The notes beneath the pieces are model-generated. The model ran no database searches, was not told where the DNA came from, and saw nothing but the letters and a program-made list of their open reading frames with translations. This document shows positions 35,403-46,969 of a DNA stretch of 64,000 nucleotides, piece by piece (the first letter of the stretch is position 1; each line of letters starts with the position of its first letter). The stretch is from the NCBI RefSeq assembly GCF_021462225.1, contig NC_061811.1, positions 3,086,663 to 3,150,662 on the forward strand, read 5' to 3'. Made by a program: the position numbers and the translations under genes. Origin of the DNA: Girardinichthys multiradiatus. Taxonomy: Eukaryota > Chordata > Actinopteri > Cyprinodontiformes > Goodeidae.

Positions 35403-36806
35403 GTGAGAAAGATCATTAAGAATGCAAAAAGAGAATATTGGAGAAACTTTTGTAATACCGTAGGGAGAGAAACAAAAATTGACCAAATTTGGAAAACAAT
35501 TAAAAGAATGAATGGTATTAGAAAAGAATATGGATATCCTATATTAAAAATAGATAATACAATTATAACAGAAGATAAAGAAAAAGCTGAAATATTAGCT
35601 AAAACATTTAATAAAATTCATACTTCAAGTAATATTAGTGAAGAGGGAAAGAAAGGTAGGGAAATCACAAAGATGGAACATAAAGACTTAATGTGAAATA
35701 ACGTAGATACGAATAAATTCATAAATGAACCAGGAGAGTTGAACTCTGTAACCAGGAAAACAAAAAATACATCCCCTGGAAAAGATCAAATTTACTCTGC
35801 AATGATAGAACATCTCAATGAGAAAATATTCTACAATAAAGTCTTAGAGGAGGGAGAGCTGCCACAGAACTGGAAGGAAGTAATAATTAGTAGTAGTTGT
35901 ATTTTTTTGACATAGAAAAAACATATGACATGATGTGGTTTGAAGGATTATTAATTAAATCAAATAAAATGGGTATTACTGGAAAAATGTTTAACTGGAT
36001 TAAGATTTTTTTATCAAATAGAACAATACAAGTAAGAATTGGTCAAGAATTGTCAGGTAAATATATAATAGATAATGGTACTCCTCAAGGAAGTATTATA
36101 AGTCAGTTATTGTTTTTTATAATGAAAAATTATGTATTTAAAAATATTGGTAAAGAAGTTGGTTGCTCACTATTTGCAGATGATGGAGCTATATGGAAAA
36201 GGGGTCGTAATATCAAACTTATTGAAAAGAAAATACAGGATGAGATTATTAGAATAGAACAATGGGCAAATCAATGGGGATTTAAGTTCTCAGTGGAAAA
36301 AACAAAAGTAATGGTGTTTACACAGAAAAGGAAAATAGAACATATAAAACTAAAATTATACAATCAAGTTTTAGAACAAGTAAAAAGTTTTAGGTATATG
36401 GTTTGATGAAAAAATTATATGGAAAGTACATATAGAAAAAATCATAGATAAATGCAAAAGAATATTAAACATTATGAGATGTATGGCTGGTATTGATTGG
36501 GGAGCAGATCGAACATCATTAAAAATTATTTATACAGGATTAATTAGATCGAATATTGATTATGGAAGTATAATTTATGGATCAGCAGCAAACACTCATC
36601 TTATAAAATTAGACAATATACAACATCGAGCTTTAAGAATTAGTACAGGAACAATCAGAACCGGTCCAACAGCAGAACTCCAGGTAGAGATGGGAGAGAT
36701 GCCATTAGATTTAAGAAGGAAACGGTTAGCAATAAATTACTGGATAAACTTACAAAGCAATAATCCGGATCATCCCACACGTGATATTTTAAAAAACAAG
36801 TTATGA
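35403..36806 (+). pseudogene. I-like LINE reverse transcriptase, broken
   Basis: Pieces in order: 35403-35696 (fingers: KNAKREYWRNFCN, KTFNKIH), 35897-36406 (palm: FFDIEKTYDMMW with the catalytic Asp, NGTPQGSIISQLLF, SLFADDGAIW) and 36474-36806 (thumb: YTGLIRSNIDYGSIIYGSAA). A segment between 35700 and 35890 is in another frame. No continuous protein is possible. Confidence 0.8.
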
Positions 36807-37501
36807 GTTTTGGTTGGATTATCAATAACATAACAGAAGAATTTCAAATATATGAAAAAGAAATAAGTTCAATGTTGCCTTTGCCAGTAGTGCCACCGTG
36901 GCTGTTACCAGAAGCAGTGGTGGATATGGTGTTGATGGAAAAGAAAAAGGATACGAAATGTAGTTTAGATTCAAGTTTAATACAAGAATATATAAACAAT
37001 TACTATCATTATGTCCAGATTTACACAGACGCATCAAAAACAGATGAAAAAATAGGAATAGGATTTGTAATAACATAATTTAAAATAAAAGTAGGAAAAA
37101 GAATTACAGATGGATTATCAGTATATTCAGGAGAATTATTAGCCATATTGTTAGCAGTGCAGTGGGTGGAGGATATAAAACCATTAAAAACAATCGTTTG
37201 TTCAGACTCAAGTTCAGCATTATTAAGTTTAAAACATAATCATTCAGAGGGTAGACCAGACATTTTGTTGGAAATAAAACATACTTTATTTAGAATACAA
37301 AGAATGGGATTAATATTAGTGTTTTTATGGGTACCAGGAGTTGGGGGGAATGAGATGGCGGACAGGATAGCAAAGAAGGCAACACAAAACAACATTAGCT
37401 TTATAATTAATATTAGTAGGTCAGAGGCGAGAAATATAATTAAACAGAAAATCAAGAAAGAGTGGCAAAAAAGATGGGATGAAGAAAAGAAAGGAAGGTA
37501 G
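36803..37501 (+). pseudogene. I-like LINE RNase H domain
   Basis: QIYTDASKTDEKIG (first Asp), SGELLAILLAVQWVE (Glu, out of frame near 37130), CSDSSSALLSL (second Asp) and EMADRIAKKA (third Asp) give a complete acidic set across two frames. A stop at 37076-37078 separates the first from the rest. RNase H in a LINE fits the I/Nimb clade. Confidence 0.78.
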
Positions 37502-37732
37502 TTTTACAGAATCAACAAGATAGTAGGAGAAGTAAGAACTGGAAGAAGGAGCAGAAAAGAGGAAAGATTAATTACAAGATTAAGATTTGGACATACAGGA
37601 CTTAATTCTACATTGTTTAAGATAAAGAAACATAATACAGGAAAATGTGATCATTGTGGAGAGGAGGAAACAATAGAACATGTAATATTGAAGTGTCAGA
37701 AATATGAACAAGAAAGAACAATTTTGAGGGTC

Positions 37733-38094
37733 AGTCAGTCATTTTCTACCGCTTATTCCATAGTGGGTCGCAGGGAAGCTGGTGCCTATCTCCAGCAGTC
37801 TATGGGCAAGAGGTGGGGTACACCCTGGACAGGTCGCCAGTCCATCACAGGTCAACATACATACAACCATACACAAACTCATTCATATACCTAAGGGCAA
37901 TTTAGAGTGACCAATTAACCTAACAGGCATGTCTTTGGACTGTGGGAGGAAGCCGGAGTACCCGGTGAGAACCCACGCATGCACGGGGAGAACATGCAAA
38001 CTCCATGCAGAAAGACCCCCGGCTGGGAATTGAACCCAGGACCTTCTTGCTGCAAGACAACAGTGCTACCAACTGCACCACCGTGCAGCCCCAG
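37733..38094 (-). repeat. SINE-like repeat, copy 4
   Basis: The most complete copy (about 360 bp), oriented minus with the tRNA-like head near 38085 and GAATTGAACCC (B-box complement) near 38030. It splits the I-like LINE just after the RNase H and finger region. Imperfect flanking duplication AATTTTGAGG (37722-37731) versus AATTTGAAGG (38094-38103). Confidence 0.75.
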
Positions 38095-38345
38095 AATTTG
38101 AAGGTATTAAAGAAAATTTTAATTTGATAGATACTTTGCAAAGAAGTTTTGGTAGCAGACATATTCAAATTAGAGTTAGATTTTTCAAAAAAACTTAAAT
38201 TAATAAATAGAATTTGATTGTTGTAATAGTAAATAAGATTTAAAACCATGAAGAACCACACTCCATACCAGTCGGTGGCGGTAATGCACACCTCAAAGTT
38301 ATTTGCCAACCGCCAAACACACTACAAGAAGAAGAAGAAGACTCA

Positions 38346-38716
38346 GATCTTCCTGGGTGCTCTGCACTCCTCCTGCAGGACGTCCCCGGGAGCTCATTGG
38401 ACTGTTCATATCCTGTTTCCGCCAATGCGCCGCCAGTCACCGAAGAGAATAACATCTGGTTTAAATGTTTACTTGCCCCTACCAGAACCATTTACAATGA
38501 GAGGAAAAAAACTGTGGCAGATTCATTTCAGGATTTGGTATTTTGAGGTCAACTGTTTACACTTTTAAGTGCTGGGAAAGAGCAAAGATCAAATTTTATC
38601 AAACTTGAGAAATTAAAACCATTGGAAGATGTCTGTGGTAAGAACTAAGGAATATTCTGAAGAGAGAAAATGTCTATGTTCTAATCGTATTTCTCTTATT
38701 GTTCCCTTCCTTATAG
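38346..38716. other. Non-coding, no gene recognised
   Basis: Short stretch between two LINE ends; nothing supportable. Confidence 0.5.
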
Positions 38717-38966
38717 GACCGAGCTCCGTACCTGGCCGTTTCCATCGCTGCTCCCACCCTCTGGACCTCACTGCCTCAACCACTCCATGTCTGCTCCAAC
38801 TTCCCTACCTTCAGGAAAGAACTCAAAACCCATCTGTTTAAAATAGCTTTTAATGTCCATTTCTTTTTTATATTTTTTTATGTGTTATTTTTCACTGCTA
38901 GGTTTTTATTGTTGTACTTCTGGAAAGCGTATTTCAGTTCCTAGAAAGGCGCTATACAAATAGAAT

Positions 38967-39001
<35 letters not shown>

Positions 39002-39002
39002 T
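38717..39002 (+). mobile_element. LINE 3' end (L2/CR1 group) with ATT microsatellite
   Basis: Starts in the last codons of an RT: SIAAPTLWTSLPQPLHVCS, then FRKELKTHLFKIAF, followed by a 3' UTR with GAAAGGCGCTATACAAATAGA and a tail of ATT repeats at 38968-39001. A 5'-truncated insertion. Confidence 0.75.
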
Positions 39003-40299
39003 GGTCTAAAAGAGTTCATGAAACAATAGTTTTAGTATAAAGTAGAGAAAAAACAAAAGGTCTCATAAAGTTTAAAACAATTAAGTTGAACATGGCCTTT
39101 GTGTCATTCTTAGTGAATGTTTTTTAAAACCCCGAACAGATAACCAGAAACAGAGGGATCCAGGGTTCAGGAATCAGTGAGCACAACCATTATTAAAGCT
39201 TCCAGGTAAATCAGGTGAGGAATATTTCCAGAGGAAGTAATCCTTAATGGTTTGTTGATTTCTTCTTATACTTGTTATTCGAACAAGTTCAGGGCTCACG
39301 AGGAGGGAATTGGTATTCCAGAGAACAGTCAGTTGAAGACAGGCACGTACGTTCCTATTCTTAGGCTGCTGAGGGAATGAAAAAAACTCTGTTTGGTGCC
39401 GATGGTCGGAGATGGCCCATCCAGGGGAAGTAAGTTACTTGTAACTTTTGACTTGAATTCACAGGCTAGAAGGCGTAATACCCTGGGGAGGGTAGTATGC
39501 CTTGAAGGGTCAAGTCAGCTACAAATGTGCACACAAACACACACAGGCTCAGATCCCAAGACTTTGGTCCTACTTAAAGTTATGTGACTTTTGACATTAA
39601 AAACAGCACAAAGCCACGAGTATTTTAAGTGAGCAGATGTGCTTTTCATTTTTAAATTGTTCTTATGTTTTTGCCATTTACTCATGAAACTTAAATCTTT
39701 CATATCATCAAAACAAAAGTATTTGCATTTATTCAGGTAACCTGAATAAATAAAAAAAAGCACTTTTTAAATAATAGTTTCATTTAAAAAAAACAACTTT
39801 TTTGCCACCCTTGGCAGCAATAACTGCCATTGAGAGTTAAAAATGATAAATGGCAGTCATCAGTCTTTTACGCTGCTGTGGAGGAATTTTGGCCTCTCAT
39901 TGTTTCTTTGCAGATTGCACACACACTGGTGAGTTTTTCGAGTTTGACTGGTAAGGTGAAAACTTCAGCAACACTCAAAGTACTTTAACATTAACTGGAG
40001 ATGCACTAAAATATGAGTAAAATTATGAATGGGTAATATGAAAAAAACTGTGAATCTGCAAACTGGTCTGTTTTACATCCACCGCAGGAGCAAGATTTAT
40101 CTTTGGAAACGTCAAGCCGTCCTGTAGAAACTCCTCTTGGGGAAAAATACGTCATTGTCAAGGAAAACAGAGACTTCAGTATCTACATCGTTATTAATCA
40201 GTCAGTTTAGTGTGATACATTTACAATACTAATATAGACCATGTCATTCTGATAAAATTTAGTCTGTTGTTTTAGGTCATTTTAAAGATGAATTAAAAT
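39003..40299. other. Non-coding, no gene recognised
   Basis: No coding domain. A CACCCTTGGCAGCAATAACTGCC block near 39807 is typical of decayed Tc1-like elements but is too short to delimit. Confidence 0.45.
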
Positions 40300-41885
40300 G
40301 GAGTCGAAGACGAAAATTCAATCTGGGAGACTCACCCCTCCTCCAGCTTCATCCAATGGCTTCTCCGTGTGTCTCCGCGGCAACCAATCAGCTTCAAGTC
40401 TGCAATAATCCTCAGCCAATGATCCTTCAAGGCTCCACATTTAAAGACTTCCATCCATGGATCTCTCAGCTGTCAGACGAGCTTCGATTCTCCTTCTAAA
40501 CATCTATGAGATACTCCTGCCTGCAACCCAGCTCCTGCTACCACTTCACCCGGTCGTCCCCGGCAACAGCTTCTTTTTCGAGCAGTCATCTGGCACCCCA
40601 GGCTTCCTCGTCTTCTTCTACTCCGGTTCTCCCTCCATCCTCCCTGCTTCGTTCATTCCGTTCATGGATTCTTTCCAGTGCTCAAACTATCACCCATTAC
40701 TCAGCTTCTTCAGAAGTTCCATCTCTGCCACGTCACCACTTCCTGGTCTCCGCTCTGCCAATGTTCAACCCGTTCCTTGGCTCCTCCCACTGTCATTACC
40801 ATTGCAACGCTCATCCTAGCTCGTCTCTAAAGGTGAGATGTATCACTCCATTCTTGTTTCTCAACTACTCCTCATTCATATGCAAGTCAGGTCGCTGCGT
40901 TTCCATTCCTCTTTCACATTCAGGTAGATCATATATTCCCACGCATTCTCACATTTCACTCAGGCTCTGCTCCAAATCTTTCAAGAGCAGCTCATTTATC
41001 TAGTTTCTCTCATTGTTACCATCTCCTGAGGTGGCCCCCGGGTCACTTCCCCTGATGGCTGTCCTGCTAAGTTTGAATCATCTCATCTCCGCTTTTATCA
41101 ATCTCCCTTTCGGCGAGCTGGTGCCACCTTTAGCACTTTAACCCTTAATATGCTCAATCTCATCAGTCCCTCATCATCGACATTCATTTCAATCATGGCT
41201 TTCCGATTTTTCTACTATATCACATTCCTTCTCTGTCAAGCAGCATCTTCTTTCACGCAATCAGGAGTCTGCTAAACCGTTCATTCTCGTCAATGAAAGT
41301 TATGACGCAAACCACATCTGATTCCAGCAGCTCGTTAGCCATCAGAGGGTTCTCTGTTCTCATCTTCCTTTCTCCCAGCACTCCTACCCAGCAACTCTCG
41401 CTGCTGGTTTTCCGCCCCAGTTTCCTCTCGATCTGGATGGTATTTCTTCTTTTACGGCGATGTGGTTCTCCCGGCTGACTCGCTCCAGTTTTCGGTCTCT
41501 AGTCCTGGTCCAAAACCAGCCTCTTGAACGAATGATTCACAATCATTTGTTGTCAAAACTTGCACGAGAACTCATCATTATAGCTAAGAATATACAGAAC
41601 CTATTACCTTCGTATTTCTAACTATATTCTGCTTTAACTTTTGCCTTTTTCCTTTGAGTTCTCTTACCATACTTACCACGCATATTAAACTTGTAATTTC
41701 TTCGCCCGGCAAACCTTTGTAAATTTTGCCCTTCCTTTACTCACCATCTTACCCACTTCTCATTTTAGTCAGTTCTAGCTTTTATTATCTCAGTCTTTCG
41801 ACATTGTCGTTTCAAGCTCCCTTACACTCGCAGCCTATTAACAAGCATCAATTTTATCAAGATCATCTTCTGAGCCCACACCGAG
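40300..41885 (+). repeat. Pyrimidine-rich non-coding flank left of the retrovirus
   Basis: T- and C-rich with abundant CTTC/TCATC-type pieces. Open frames of 120 and 165 codons exist (40457-40819, 40506-41003) but are Ser/Pro/Leu/Phe-rich composition artefacts without domains. Similar composition resumes at 52415-54490 on the other side of the retrovirus. I suspect both belong to one older element, but no terminal repeats were found. Confidence 0.35.
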
Positions 41886-42702
41886 CATCTGCTAGAAGCA
41901 TATCCAGCGCCATTCTATTTTGTACTGACATAAGGGAAGTAGGTCCTGTTTGATCAGCGAGTCCCTCAACTGCATCTCGTGTTAAGTTCGCGAGGCGTAG
42001 GATATTGTAATGAATATAATTGATGCGGTCGACATTCTTGTTAGGGGTCACAGGCAAAAGGGCAGCAATGATTGGTATATTCTCAAATCCTGCAGAAATT
42101 TGGTCAGCCAATTTATATTCATTTGGTACTCCCCTAGGGACACCTATAGCATCTATATAGGTGGGGGAGCCCTGACTTAAATCAAATCCAGCAGTGCTTC
42201 GTTTCATAATATGCCGTCGCCTTCTGCGGGTGAGAGCTGTTTGTTGGGCATGTTTAGTGGGTAGACGTTTAAGGTCCTTACCCAAAAGAATAAGGGGAGC
42301 CTGTAATCTCACCATTGCACACACCCCTATGGTATTCTTAGGTATGTTGGTAAGTAATCTATGTCCACCACAGTAATAATAGAGTCCAGATCTGGCCCAA
42401 GGACCAATAACGTTACCCGGTGTAGTAATATTACACCAATCTGATGGGATTTGCCCCACATTCACTTTGGGGGTGGATGATGTGAAGTTAAAGCAAGTAT
42501 ACGTGCCATTGGCTTTAGTAGGTGTGAACGGTCCTGTTTTAGTATTGTTAGGAATGGGAGGGAAAATGCTGGCCAAAGTTGTACAGTTAGCAGGAGACGC
42601 CTCGTTGGTCAGTTGAATCATGCAATTGTAACCCCAATTGTCCTCTGGGTACAGGGGAGCTGGGTCAGTAGTTAAATGTGGTCTTGCAGCTGTGCATGCC
42701 AC
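41886..42702 (-). pseudogene. Retroviral env, SU end and truncated TM
   Basis: Continues env in a different frame from the upstream piece, so a frameshift lies near 42700. It has a CTAARP block, several NxT/NxS sites and a basic furin-like cluster (RRRR) at about 42212-42240 marking the SU/TM cut. A transmembrane-subunit ectodomain with a heptad pattern follows, then QNRMALDMLLA, the conserved segment that precedes the CX6CC motif. Homology ends at about 41886, so CX6CC, the membrane anchor and the tail are absent. Not functional for entry. Confidence 0.8.
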
Positions 42703-43591
42703 AATCTGATTTACTTTGTTCTTTGGCAGTCTGAGCTATCCATTGGAGCCAGAGGTTATCTTCAGTATATCCCGTGGGTTTTAAAGTGGAATAATCTATT
42801 TTAACTACTCTCGGGTCGGTTGGAGGTTCCACAGTGGGTTTGCTTCCAGCAGAGGACTGTGTGGAAGAGGTACCCGGGGTGGATTGCATGGTTTGCGTTT
42901 TCCAATTGATTTTGATCATTCCTTGTGCATCTGGCCCTGATTTCCAAACCCCTAGTGTCAGATAGTCATTGCTTGGGGTCCCGTATCGGCGATTAATACC
43001 TTTTAGAGAGAGGAGAGGATTTACTCCCTTCCCTCCTTTCGTGGATCCTAACGCGTTCCGTTGGATACAAACCTTTCCTTGGATGTCACGAGGGACATAT
43101 TCTTCAGTGGGGTTCCACCCTGGCCCAGACCAGCCGGCCACATAACTCCAACTGCTGCATAGAGTTCCCGTCCCGTCAGGGTTACTCATTTTGCACTGGT
43201 CCGACGCCTGTTGGTTCATGCATACATAAACATCATGCCCTCTCCAGGCTATTTGGTTGCCCCCGCATTTAATGACGTCGCACAGGTCAAATTGAAACGT
43301 GGTAATATCCCCATATGTGTAGTTTAATTCCAACCCCCCATAATATTTGAGACACGGCTCTGGACGCGGAGAGGGGCTGCGTTTCGACACTTTGTTTTCA
43401 GGATGACTGGAGCATGTCTGGAAAGGAAGTTCACACAACAATCCTAGAATCAATGTAACAGTGAAAAATGATAAAACACCTATACCTCCCATGACCCAAC
43501 CCTTAAGGGGCCTGGGTCCTAACTTTTGATCTCCCATTCTTTTCAAAGGTACCTGTAAAGGAAGATAAGGATCAACAATATGGTGAAACAC
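42665..43591 (-). pseudogene. Retroviral env, leader and surface subunit
   Basis: A 308-codon frame. A hydrophobic segment at residues 34-53 (GGIGVLSFFTVTLILGLLC) acts as signal or leader membrane segment. A Cys-rich surface domain with CDVIKCGG and CSSWSYVAGW blocks follows, then a Pro/Ser/Thr-rich hinge near residues 235-260. The frame shifts near residue 295 (about 42700) and ends out of frame. The ORF begins shortly after a T-rich tract at 43600-43620 that could hold the env splice acceptor. Confidence 0.78.
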
Positions 43592-43754
43592 AAAAATAAT
43601 AATTTTTTTATTTTTTTATTCAGAATGTTCAATTCAGTTCTTTGGTGAGAGAGCAGCTACAACCACCAGTGAAAGAGAGGAAAGCTCGATCAAATCTGCC
43701 TCTTCTGTGTGATGTCCTGGTCTTCACTCACAGGTGTAGACTGACCTGGAGCTA

Positions 43755-43899
43755 AGTGGTCTCACCAGGGGATCATTCTGCCCCTATTGGTGGGACCACT
43801 GATCTGACGGTGCACCTAAGGTGTAGATTAACCTTTAGGTGTAAACGAACGCTTTCTCACCCTAGGGGATTATTCTGCCCCTTGAATTGGGTGAGAAAG
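43755..43899 (-). promoter_or_regulatory. Three consecutive hairpins between pol and env
   Basis: Hairpin 1: 43755-43767 pairs with 43788-43800 (12 of 13), with an inner GGGG/CCCC pair. Hairpin 2: CACCTAAGG (43813-43821) pairs with CCTTTAGGTG (43832-43841) with one bulge. Hairpin 3: CTTTCTCACCC (43852-43862) pairs perfectly with 43889-43899, with an inner AGGGG/CCCCT pair. Hairpins 1 and 3 share the inner sequence GGGGAT[C/T]ATTCTGCCCC. A structured RNA with an export, splicing or stability role is inference. Confidence 0.7.
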
Positions 43900-44304
43900 G
43901 TCTTCTGGTGTGCTGGTGTTGTCCCTCAGGTTCTGCTGGACCTCTGGCAGCGATCTCTGTGGTGCCTCTGCTGCTGCACACTGGCTCCAATGATACCACG
44001 TGTCTCCTTTGCCCTTGACCCTCACCGCATGTGAGGTTCTTTCTGTGACCTGGAATGGACCCGTCCACCTGGGCGCTGACCACTTCCGTTTGATGACTTT
44101 CAGAAGGATCCACTCCGTGTCTGAGGTGGTGGCTCGAACCTCGGATGGTTGGGCGACCACCTGTTTTGAGAATGCTGCAACCAAGCTGTGGAGAGATCTA
44201 TAGTAATCACGGTGAGACATAGATTGTTCACATTCAGTCAGAAAAGGTAACCTGGTTTTTGGGCCTGGAAAAGGTCTTCCAGTCTGCAGTTCATGTGGCG
44301 TCAA
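43870..44304 (-). pseudogene. Integrase C-terminal domain
   Basis: Reads LTPHELQTGRPFPGP, then an SH3-like DNA-binding region with WILLKVIKRKWSAPRWTGPFQ and WYHWSQC, as in gammaretroviral-type integrases. It is separated by an in-frame TAG (44316-44314) from the catalytic-domain remnant just upstream. It ends at the pol stop close to the hairpin region. Confidence 0.8.
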
Positions 44305-44313
44305 CCCATGTCT

Positions 44314-44496
44314 CTAGCTCACTGAGCTTCTTACTGACATCAAAGCTAAAGGTAATGCTGTGACCCAATTCATTTTGGTCTGTGCACAGATTTTAGCCAA
44401 TTTGGTTTTGATTGTCTGGTTCATCCTTTCCACCTTCCCTTGGGATTGGGGATGGTACACAGTTCCAAAGGAATGTCTCCTTTTCTTTCCCTGCAA
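44314..44496 (-). pseudogene. Integrase catalytic core, last part
   Basis: Contains [17 protein letters not shown], where the Glu of the DD35E triad lies, followed by a helix region. The two catalytic Asp blocks, expected about 50-120 residues upstream, are missing: the HHCC-type domain ends near 44580 and this piece starts near 44500, leaving about 90 nt instead of about 420. Confidence 0.82.
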
Positions 44497-44529
44497 TAGG
44501 ATCCACTGGGAATTTCCCTGGCGCTGGCT

Positions 44530-45687
44530 TCAAGGTAGGTTTGACATTGAACTGTCTGTGGTTCCTACATGCCCCATGCCATGGGCTTCCTCCAGGGCTG
44601 CTGTAGTGAGCCCTGGTGGCAGGATTGGACCTCCGTCTGGACTCCTCCAAAGTCCATTTTGGTCCTCACTACCTCCTCTCGCCTTCCACATCAACTTTTC
44701 TTCTGGTGAGGCCCCCTTTTGGAGTTTCACTACTTCCTCCAGAGTGGGCTCTGGTGTCCACCCTACCTCTGAACACAACAATATATGTTTTGGTTGATAC
44801 CCAGCACACTGCTTCGCTGCTTGATCTGCCGCCTGATTCCCTAGTGCTACTCTGGTATCACTGCTGTTATGTCCTTTACACTTGATAACTGCCACCTCCT
44901 GTGGTAAGAGCAATGCTTCAGCCAACCTTCTCATTTCCTGTTCATGCTTGATGGGTTTCTGTCCTGCTGTCCTAAACCCTGTTCTCAACCATTGCTTCAG
45001 TTCAACATGCACTGCGCCTGTGCCATATGCTGAGTCTGTGTAAATGTTTATTTTTTGTCCTTCTCCTAATTCTAGGGCCGCGATCACTGCCAAAACGTCT
45101 GCTTTCTGTGCTGATTGTGTGTCTGTCAGCCTTTCTGCTTTCACTGTTACGAAGTCTGTCCCTGTGTCCTCCACAACTGCATACGCTGCTTTCAGTCCTT
45201 CTGTGTCATGTCTGAAACAGCAACCATCAGTATACAGGTTTCTTGCCTCTGTTAAGGATGTGCTTTGTAAATCTGGTCTGATTTTTTCATTAAACTCCAC
45301 TTTTTCTGCACAGACATGTGGTTCTCCTGATGTCATTCTGTCTGCCATGTTTATGCCTTCATGTGTGTATGTGATGTTAGGAGCTTCCAGCACCTTGCTC
45401 AGTCTCCGTTGTCTCAGTGGTGATAGTGTGAATGTCTTTGAGTTCACAAAAGCCACTACTCCATGTGATGTGAGAATGTGGAGGGAGTGTCCCATAACTA
45501 CATGGTCTGTTTTCTGAATTATTTTAGCCATCCCTGCTGCATGTCTGGTGCATTCATGATGTCTTTGTTCCATGTATTCCAACATAACACTTATGTACAT
45601 TAGCACTGTTCTTATTCCCCCTTTTTTCTGAAACAGCACGCTATTGGCTGTGTGTGCTGTTACAGAAACATCTAAATAGAACGGCAA
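44530..45687 (-). pseudogene. Retroviral connection, RNase H and start of integrase
   Basis: A 385-codon frame. The RT connection region comes first (about residues 1-125), then RNase H with LYTDGCCFRH (Asp), ALELGEGQKINIYTDSAYG (Asp), and CKGHNSSDTRVALGNQAADQAAK (His and final Asp). An integrase N-terminal zinc-binding start with HGMGHVG (HxxxH) closes it, then the frame is lost at a deletion. It lies in a different frame from the RT upstream, so a frameshift lies near 45690. Confidence 0.85.
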
Positions 45688-45847
45688 TATAGTCGGGGTG
45701 TGCCAAGTGTGCAGCTTGGGATAGGCTGGTTTTCAAAGCTATAAAAGCTTCCTCAGCTTCTCGAGTCCATTCCAGTGGGGCAGTAAGATTTCTCATGCCC
45801 TGCTCTTTGACCAGGTCCCTAAGTGGAGCAGTGAGATCAGTGTATCC

Positions 45848-46957
45848 TCAAACAAAAGATCTACTGTATCCAGTGAGACCCAAGAAGGAAAGCATGTCTT
45901 TCACAAAAACGGGTTTGGGATGGGAAAGAACAGCTGACTGATGAGTAGGGGACATCCCAGTGCCTGGTTGGGAGATAACTCTACCTAAAAAGTCAACCTG
46001 TTTTCTGCATGTTTGCAGTTTGGCTTTGCTGACCTTGTACCCGGCGTTAGCAAGGTGTGAGAGGACCACAGCCGTGGCCTCCAAACATTCTGAAACAGTT
46101 GGCGTTGCCAGAAGGATGTCATCCACATATTGAATCAATGTGGTGTGTGGTGAAAGGGGGCAGTCCTGTAGAGAGTCTTTAAGAACTTGGTTAAAGATTC
46201 CTGGAGACAGAGCAAAACCCTGTGGCAAACGAGTGTATCGATACCTATGTGATCTATAGGTAAAAGCAAAAACGTCCCTGCATTCCTCAGCTAAAGGCAG
46301 GCAAAAGAAAGCATTGGCCAGGTCAATGCATGTGAACCATGCATGTTCCGGATTAAGGTTAGTGAGAGCGACATAAGAATTTGGAACTGGGACAGTGGGA
46401 GTGGACATTGCTGCATTAATAGCTCTCAAATCGTGTGCCATCCTCCATTTTCCTGTCCCTTTTTTCTCTACTGGCAAGATAGGTGTATTCCACGAGGAGG
46501 AGTCAGCCGACTCCAACACACCTGCATTCCACAGCCCCTCTATTGTGCTCTCAATGCCCATTTCAGCAGCGGGTTTATGAGGGTATTGAGATCTCCAGAT
46601 TGGTTGATCAGAAGTAAGTTGAAAGGTAATAGGAGTACAGTGTATGAGACCTACGTCCGTAGGACCCTCAGCCCAAAGTGTGGAGGGCATGCTATGTACA
46701 ACTGCAGCTGCCAGTGGGTGATCTGATTTTTCTCTGCTATGATGTCTGTCTAACTGTACATGTTCCAGGGTGCCTACATCTGTGGAATGATTAAGAATGC
46801 GATAAGTGTTCCCTGAAGGTGAATAGGAGAGGTTAGGAGTGGAAGAGAGATGCCAATCCTGTAGGGAGAGGGAGTGTTTTAACACACCCCCTAACTCACG
46901 TGCTTCATGTCCTGGATGTAGGGCTAAAGAAACATGTGGAACGCCATCAGACCACAT
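45848..46957 (-). pseudogene. Retroviral reverse transcriptase
   Basis: A 369-codon frame with RT motifs in order: WNTPILPVEKKGTGKWRMAHDLR, TCIDLANAFFCLPL (first Asp), RLPQGFALSPGIFNQ, and QYVDDILLATPTVSE (YVDD catalytic pair), then FLGRVISQPG. It stops at an in-frame TGA (45850-45848) just after FLGLTGYSRSFV; the thumb continues beyond it before a frameshift. The upstream TAA (46972-46970) separates it, in frame, from the protease-RT spacer. Confidence 0.88.
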
Positions 46958-46969
46958 TTTAAACCACTC

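Larger units (their letters stand above)
30885..38345 (+). mobile_element. I/Nimb-like LINE with RNase H, split by an RTE-like LINE and a SINE
   Basis: Three blocks, 30885-31352, 34712-37732 and 38095-38345, read as one AT-rich LINE. Order: end of ORF1 (30885-31099), endonuclease N-terminus with QETWL (about 31180), then after the inserted LINE the endonuclease C-terminus with CGDFNANS (34806) and SDHYPI (35036). Next come the RT, an RNase H, a C-x2-C-x8-H-x4-C finger (37640-37690), and a 3' end with GGTGGCGGTAATGCAC (38274) and a GAAGAAGAAG tail (38326-38340). RNase H plus the GAAGAA tail suggests the I/Nimb clade. Stops and frameshifts throughout. Confidence 0.82.

Noticed and set aside
40457..41003. 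120- and 165-aa open frames in the pyrimidine-rich flank
   Set aside because: Biased Ser/Pro/Leu composition and overlapping frames; no domain.
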